A stretch of DNA of 8,103 nucleotides, taken from positions 1 to 8,103 of the forward strand of contig JAICSB010000129.1 in NCBI GenBank assembly GCA_025937115.1, read 5' to 3'. The position numbers and the translations under genes were made by a program. A model generated the notes under the pieces. The model did no database searches and was not told the origin of the DNA. It saw nothing but the letters and a program-made list of their open reading frames with translations. The DNA comes from Pseudonocardiaceae bacterium. GTDB taxonomy: Bacteria > Actinomycetota > Actinomycetes > Mycobacteriales > Pseudonocardiaceae. How positions within the stretch are numbered: the first letter of the stretch is position 1; each line of letters opens with the position of its first letter. Below are positions 5,839 to 8,103 of this stretch, piece by piece.

Positions 5839-7509
5839 ATGCGTCCGCATCTGGTCGTCTGCGGCGACGACGCGCTGGCCTATCAGCTCGTCGAGGAACT
5901 CGTCACCCGGATCGGTGACGAGGTCACCGTGATCCTGCCCTCGGTGCAGCGCAACCATGGGCCCCGGATAGCGGCGCTGCCCAAGGTGCGCGTCATCGAG
6001 GCGCCCGATTTGAGCGAGGCGACTTTCCACGCGGCTCGGGTGGAGCAGGCCAGTGCGCTGGCGCTGGTCAGCCAGGACGACGTCGGCAACATTCATGCCG
6101 CACTGCGGGCGCAGGAACTGAACAGCGAACTGCGCTTGGTGATCCGTTTTTTCAACATGAGCCTCGGGCATCGCATCCGAGCCCTCTTTCCAGGCTGTGA
6201 AGTGCTCTCCGATGCGGCCACCGCGGCCCCGTCCTTCGTGGCGGGGGCGCTGGGCGAGCTGGCACCCAGTTATGTGCGGCTACCAGGCCGCACGCTTTAT
6301 GTCGCCCGACGAAGCGAGGTGGCGCCGGACCGGGTGATCTGCGGGCTTGCCGACACCCGCGGGGCTAAAAAGCCTGAGCTGTTGCCGACCGATCAGAACA
6401 ATGCGGATCTGGTGCTCGCGTTGGCCGACGGGCGTGCCCCTGTCGGTGATGCCGCCGCGCACCGCCGAGTGCGCAATGTGCTGCTGACCCTGTGGTGGCG
6501 GGTCGCCGCGTCGTTCAACCGCAAGCTCGGTATCGCCACCTTAGGATTGTTCGCGCTGTTGGGGCTCGGCACCGTGCTGTTCGCCAGCGTGGGTGGTTTC
6601 TCCTGGGGCGACGCCTTGTATGTCACCTTGCTTGATGCCGCTGGGGCGGCTCAGCCCGATTCCACCCTGAACACCGTCAATAAGACCATCCAGACGATGG
6701 TGACCATCGTCGGAATCTCGATCATCCCGGTGGTGACCGCCACCGTTGTCGACGCCGTCGTCAATTCCCGGTTGTCCACGGCGCTGGGCCGCCCCAAGCC
6801 GATCGCCGGCCATGTGGTGGTTGTCGGGTTGGGCAATGTGGGCACCCGGGTAGTGGGGTTGTTGCACGATCTCGGCGTACCGGTGGTGTGTGTGGAAAGT
6901 GTTGAGAGCGCTCGGGGAGTGGCGTTGGCAAGGCGGATCGGCGTGCCGATCGTATTCGGTGACGCCAGCCGGGAGGACATCCTGCGTGCCGCTTATCTTG
7001 GCACCAGCCGGGCCTTGGTCGCCGTCACCAACAACGACGTCACTAACCTCGAAGCGGCCCTGCACGGCCGGGCGCTGCGCGAAGACCTCCGCGTCGTGCT
7101 TCGCCTGGTGGACAGCGATTTCGCCGAACGGGTGCAACGCAATTTCGGAATCACGATCTCGCGAAGCGTGTCCTACCTGGCAGCGCCGGAGTTCGCCGCT
7201 GCAATGTTGGGCCGCCAGGTCCTCGGCACCATCCCGGTAGGCCGTCGCGTTCTGCTCATCGCCGAGGTCCCCATCCACGCAGGTTCCCAACTTGACGGTG
7301 TGGCCAGCCACGCTGTCAACGCGCCCCGCCAGGCACAGGTGATCGCGATCCGCCGCCACGCCACCGGCACCTTCGAACTACCCCCGCCAAAAGATCACCG
7401 GCTCGCCACCGGTGACCGGCTGGTAGTCCTGGCAACCCGCGCTGGCCTGGGCCGCGTCCTGACCCGCAGCGTCGCGCCTAGCGCCCCGCCACAAGACGAG
7501 GCCGGCTGA
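5839..7509 (+). CDS. Channel-like membrane protein with two RCK/TrkA domains and a non-canonical pore
   Basis: The order of parts is that of a ligand-gated K+ channel with flanking RCK domains, at the cytoplasmic membrane. An N-terminal Rossmann-like domain (1-145; LVVCGDDALAYQLVEEL, then ALALVSQDDVGNIHAAL) has lost most of the GxGxxG glycines. A linker leads to a first hydrophobic helix (about 230-250), a re-entrant-like segment GDALYVTLLDAAGAAQPD (257-274) and a second helix (about 283-308). A classical TrkA-N domain follows from 325, with intact GLGNVG (330-335), FGDAS (373-377) and TNNDVTNLEAAL (397-408). A TrkA-C domain ends the protein (about 470-541). Related actinobacterial proteins carry a TVGFG-like filter where this one has LLDAAGAA, so K+ selectivity is doubtful. 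It could be a filterless channel, a sensor or a CASTOR-like protein. An alternative start at 5812 adds 9 residues. It follows the MFS gene closely and might be co-transcribed. Confidence 0.88.
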   Translation: MRPHLVVCGDDALAYQLVEELVTRIGDEVTVILPSVQRNHGPRIAALPKVRVIEAPDLSEATFHAARVEQASALALVSQDDVGNIHAALRAQELNSELRLVIRFFNMSLGHRIRALFPGCEVLSDAATAAPSFVAGALGELAPSYVRLPGRTLYVARRSEVAPDRVICGLADTRGAKKPELLPTDQNNADLVLALADGRAPVGDAAAHRRVRNVLLTLWWRVAASFNRKLGIATLGLFALLGLGTVLFASVGGFSWGDALYVTLLDAAGAAQPDSTLNTVNKTIQTMVTIVGISIIPVVTATVVDAVVNSRLSTALGRPKPIAGHVVVVGLGNVGTRVVGLLHDLGVPVVCVESVESARGVALARRIGVPIVFGDASREDILRAAYLGTSRALVAVTNNDVTNLEAALHGRALREDLRVVLRLVDSDFAERVQRNFGITISRSVSYLAAPEFAAAMLGRQVLGTIPVGRRVLLIAEVPIHAGSQLDGVASHAVNAPRQAQVIAIRRHATGTFELPPPKDHRLATGDRLVVLATRAGLGRVLTRSVAPSAPPQDEAG

Positions 7510-7572
7510 CCCCCGTCGGCGACGCGGCGTCACCGACCTGCGCAGACAGTTGATCGTCGAAAGTGAGCGGTA

Positions 7573-7592
7573 GCCGTGCAAGTCTGCACGGC
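7573..7592 (+). terminator. Intergenic hairpin, possible U-less terminator
   Basis: GCCGTGCA and TGCACGGC form perfect 8-bp arms around the 4-nt loop AGTC, 64 nt after the RCK gene stop and before the MaoC gene. No T tract follows (GTGAGCTCAG), so it is not a classical intrinsic terminator. Actinobacteria are thought to use some U-less hairpins, so terminator is one reading; an operator palindrome is another. The rest of 7510-7663 shows nothing else clear. Confidence 0.4.
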
Positions 7593-7648
7593 GTGAGCTC
7601 AGTTTCGGTGATCTTCACGCCCCGCGCGACCCAAGGGAGTCACGGCCG

Positions 7649-7654
7649 TACGAT
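7649..7654 (+). promoter_or_regulatory. Candidate -10 element for the MaoC gene
   Basis: TACGAT fits TANNNT and ends 9 nt before the ATG at 7664, predicting a start at or within about 3 nt of the ATG. No Shine-Dalgarno site lies at a usable distance; AAGGGAGT at 7633-7640 is too far. A near-leaderless transcript is therefore likely. Confidence 0.4.
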
Positions 7655-7663
7655 CTGGGCACG

Positions 7664-8103
7664 ATGGCTGGTAACCGGGTGCTGGTCGGCGGGCCGTATT
7701 TCGAGGAGCTGGCGCACGGGCAGGTCTTCGCCGATGCCCCGGGTCTGACGCTGACCCCCGGCTATGCGGCGCTGCACCAGGCGTTGTCCGGCGACCGGCT
7801 CCGATTGCCGCTGGATCACGAGCTGTCCGCGGCGGTCACCGGCCGCGTCGAGCCGTTGGCGCATCCCACGCTGGTCTGCCATGTCGCGATCGGGCAGACC
7901 ACGGCGCCGTCACAACGGGTCCGTGGCAACTTGTTCTACCGCGGGCTGCGGCTGCTTCGTCCGGTGCACCTTGGTGACACGCTGCGCACCCGGACCGAGG
8001 TCGTCGCGCTGCGACAGAACCGCCCGAAACCCGGGCGACCGGCGACCGGGCTGGCCGTGCTGCGGGTTCAAGTCCACAACCAGCGGGCGGAGCCCGTGCT
8101 CGA
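7664..8103 (+). CDS. MaoC-like / mesaconyl-CoA hydratase-like enzyme, 3' partial
   Basis: The frame is open from the ATG at 7664 to the window end (146 codons seen). The order of motifs fits the double hot-dog MaoC group that includes mesaconyl-CoA (2-methylfumaryl-CoA) hydratase: PYFEELAHGQVF (11-22), LTPGYAALHQALSGDRLRL (30-48), GNLFYRGLRLLRPVHLGDTL (88-107), and VQVHNQRAEPVL (135-146). These enzymes add or remove water at enoyl-CoA-type substrates in the cytoplasm. The usual hydratase-2 motif (GD-x-NP-x-H) is not intact here; only a Gly-Asp (43-44) and a His at 52 sit in the matching area, and the second hot-dog half lies beyond the window. The substrate therefore cannot be assigned. Family members often neighbour CoA-transferase, acyl-CoA dehydrogenase or citrate-lyase-like genes, which may lie downstream. 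Both the start and the family call are well supported. Confidence 0.85.
   Translation, partial: MAGNRVLVGGPYFEELAHGQVFADAPGLTLTPGYAALHQALSGDRLRLPLDHELSAAVTGRVEPLAHPTLVCHVAIGQTTAPSQRVRGNLFYRGLRLLRPVHLGDTLRTRTEVVALRQNRPKPGRPATGLAVLRVQVHNQRAEPVL

Noticed and set aside
7563..7748. A 61-codon + strand frame spanning the gap before the MaoC gene
   Set aside because: It runs through the hairpin and out of frame into the MaoC gene, and it has no motif.

Overview
This window looks like chromosomal DNA from a high-GC actinobacterium, most likely a Mycobacterium or close relative. Reasons: strong G/C bias at third codon positions, lspA directly followed by a pseudouridine synthase (the order I recall for Rv1539-Rv1540 in M. 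tuberculosis), a 19-bp IdeR/DtxR-type iron box, and several starts that look leaderless. The genus is an inference; no rRNA or other marker gene is present.

Layout. Bases 2-1369 hold the 3' part of a CPA1-type cation/proton antiporter with a cytoplasmic RCK_C (TrkA-C) domain; its start lies outside the window. Next is a tight three-gene cluster on the + strand: lspA (1403-2005), an RluA/RluD-family pseudouridine synthase (2002-2931, ATGA overlap), and an unrecognised membrane-anchored protein (2935-3597, 3-nt gap). Bases 3598-4288 carry no intact gene. They hold two copies of a 27-bp palindrome-containing repeat (3632-3699) and, on the minus strand, a decayed DUF2470/HugZ-like gene (about 3730-4200). 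That gene's regulatory region is still well preserved: -35, iron box, -10 and a strong Shine-Dalgarno site. Divergent from it is a 14-TM DHA2-family MFS exporter (4289-5779). It is followed by a two-RCK-domain membrane protein of K+-channel architecture (5839-7509) whose pore segment lacks a TVGYG-type filter. After an intergenic hairpin, the window ends inside a MaoC/mesaconyl-CoA-hydratase-like gene (7664 to the end).

How the parts relate. Both ends of the transport genes concern cations: the antiporter and the channel-like protein carry RCK/TrkA domains that usually sense nucleotides and gate K+ movement. lspA matures lipoproteins, and the downstream anchored protein may be exposed on the same membrane face, but no functional link is visible. 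The most informative region is 3598-4288. An iron-repressible promoter there drives a reading frame broken by frame changes, an internal deletion and 3' loss, and it also faces an exporter that might have kept or acquired iron control.

I see no RNA gene, CRISPR array, insertion sequence, phage module or clear new multi-gene system. The strongest leads are the iron-box/pseudogene region, the repeat pair, and the filterless channel-like protein.
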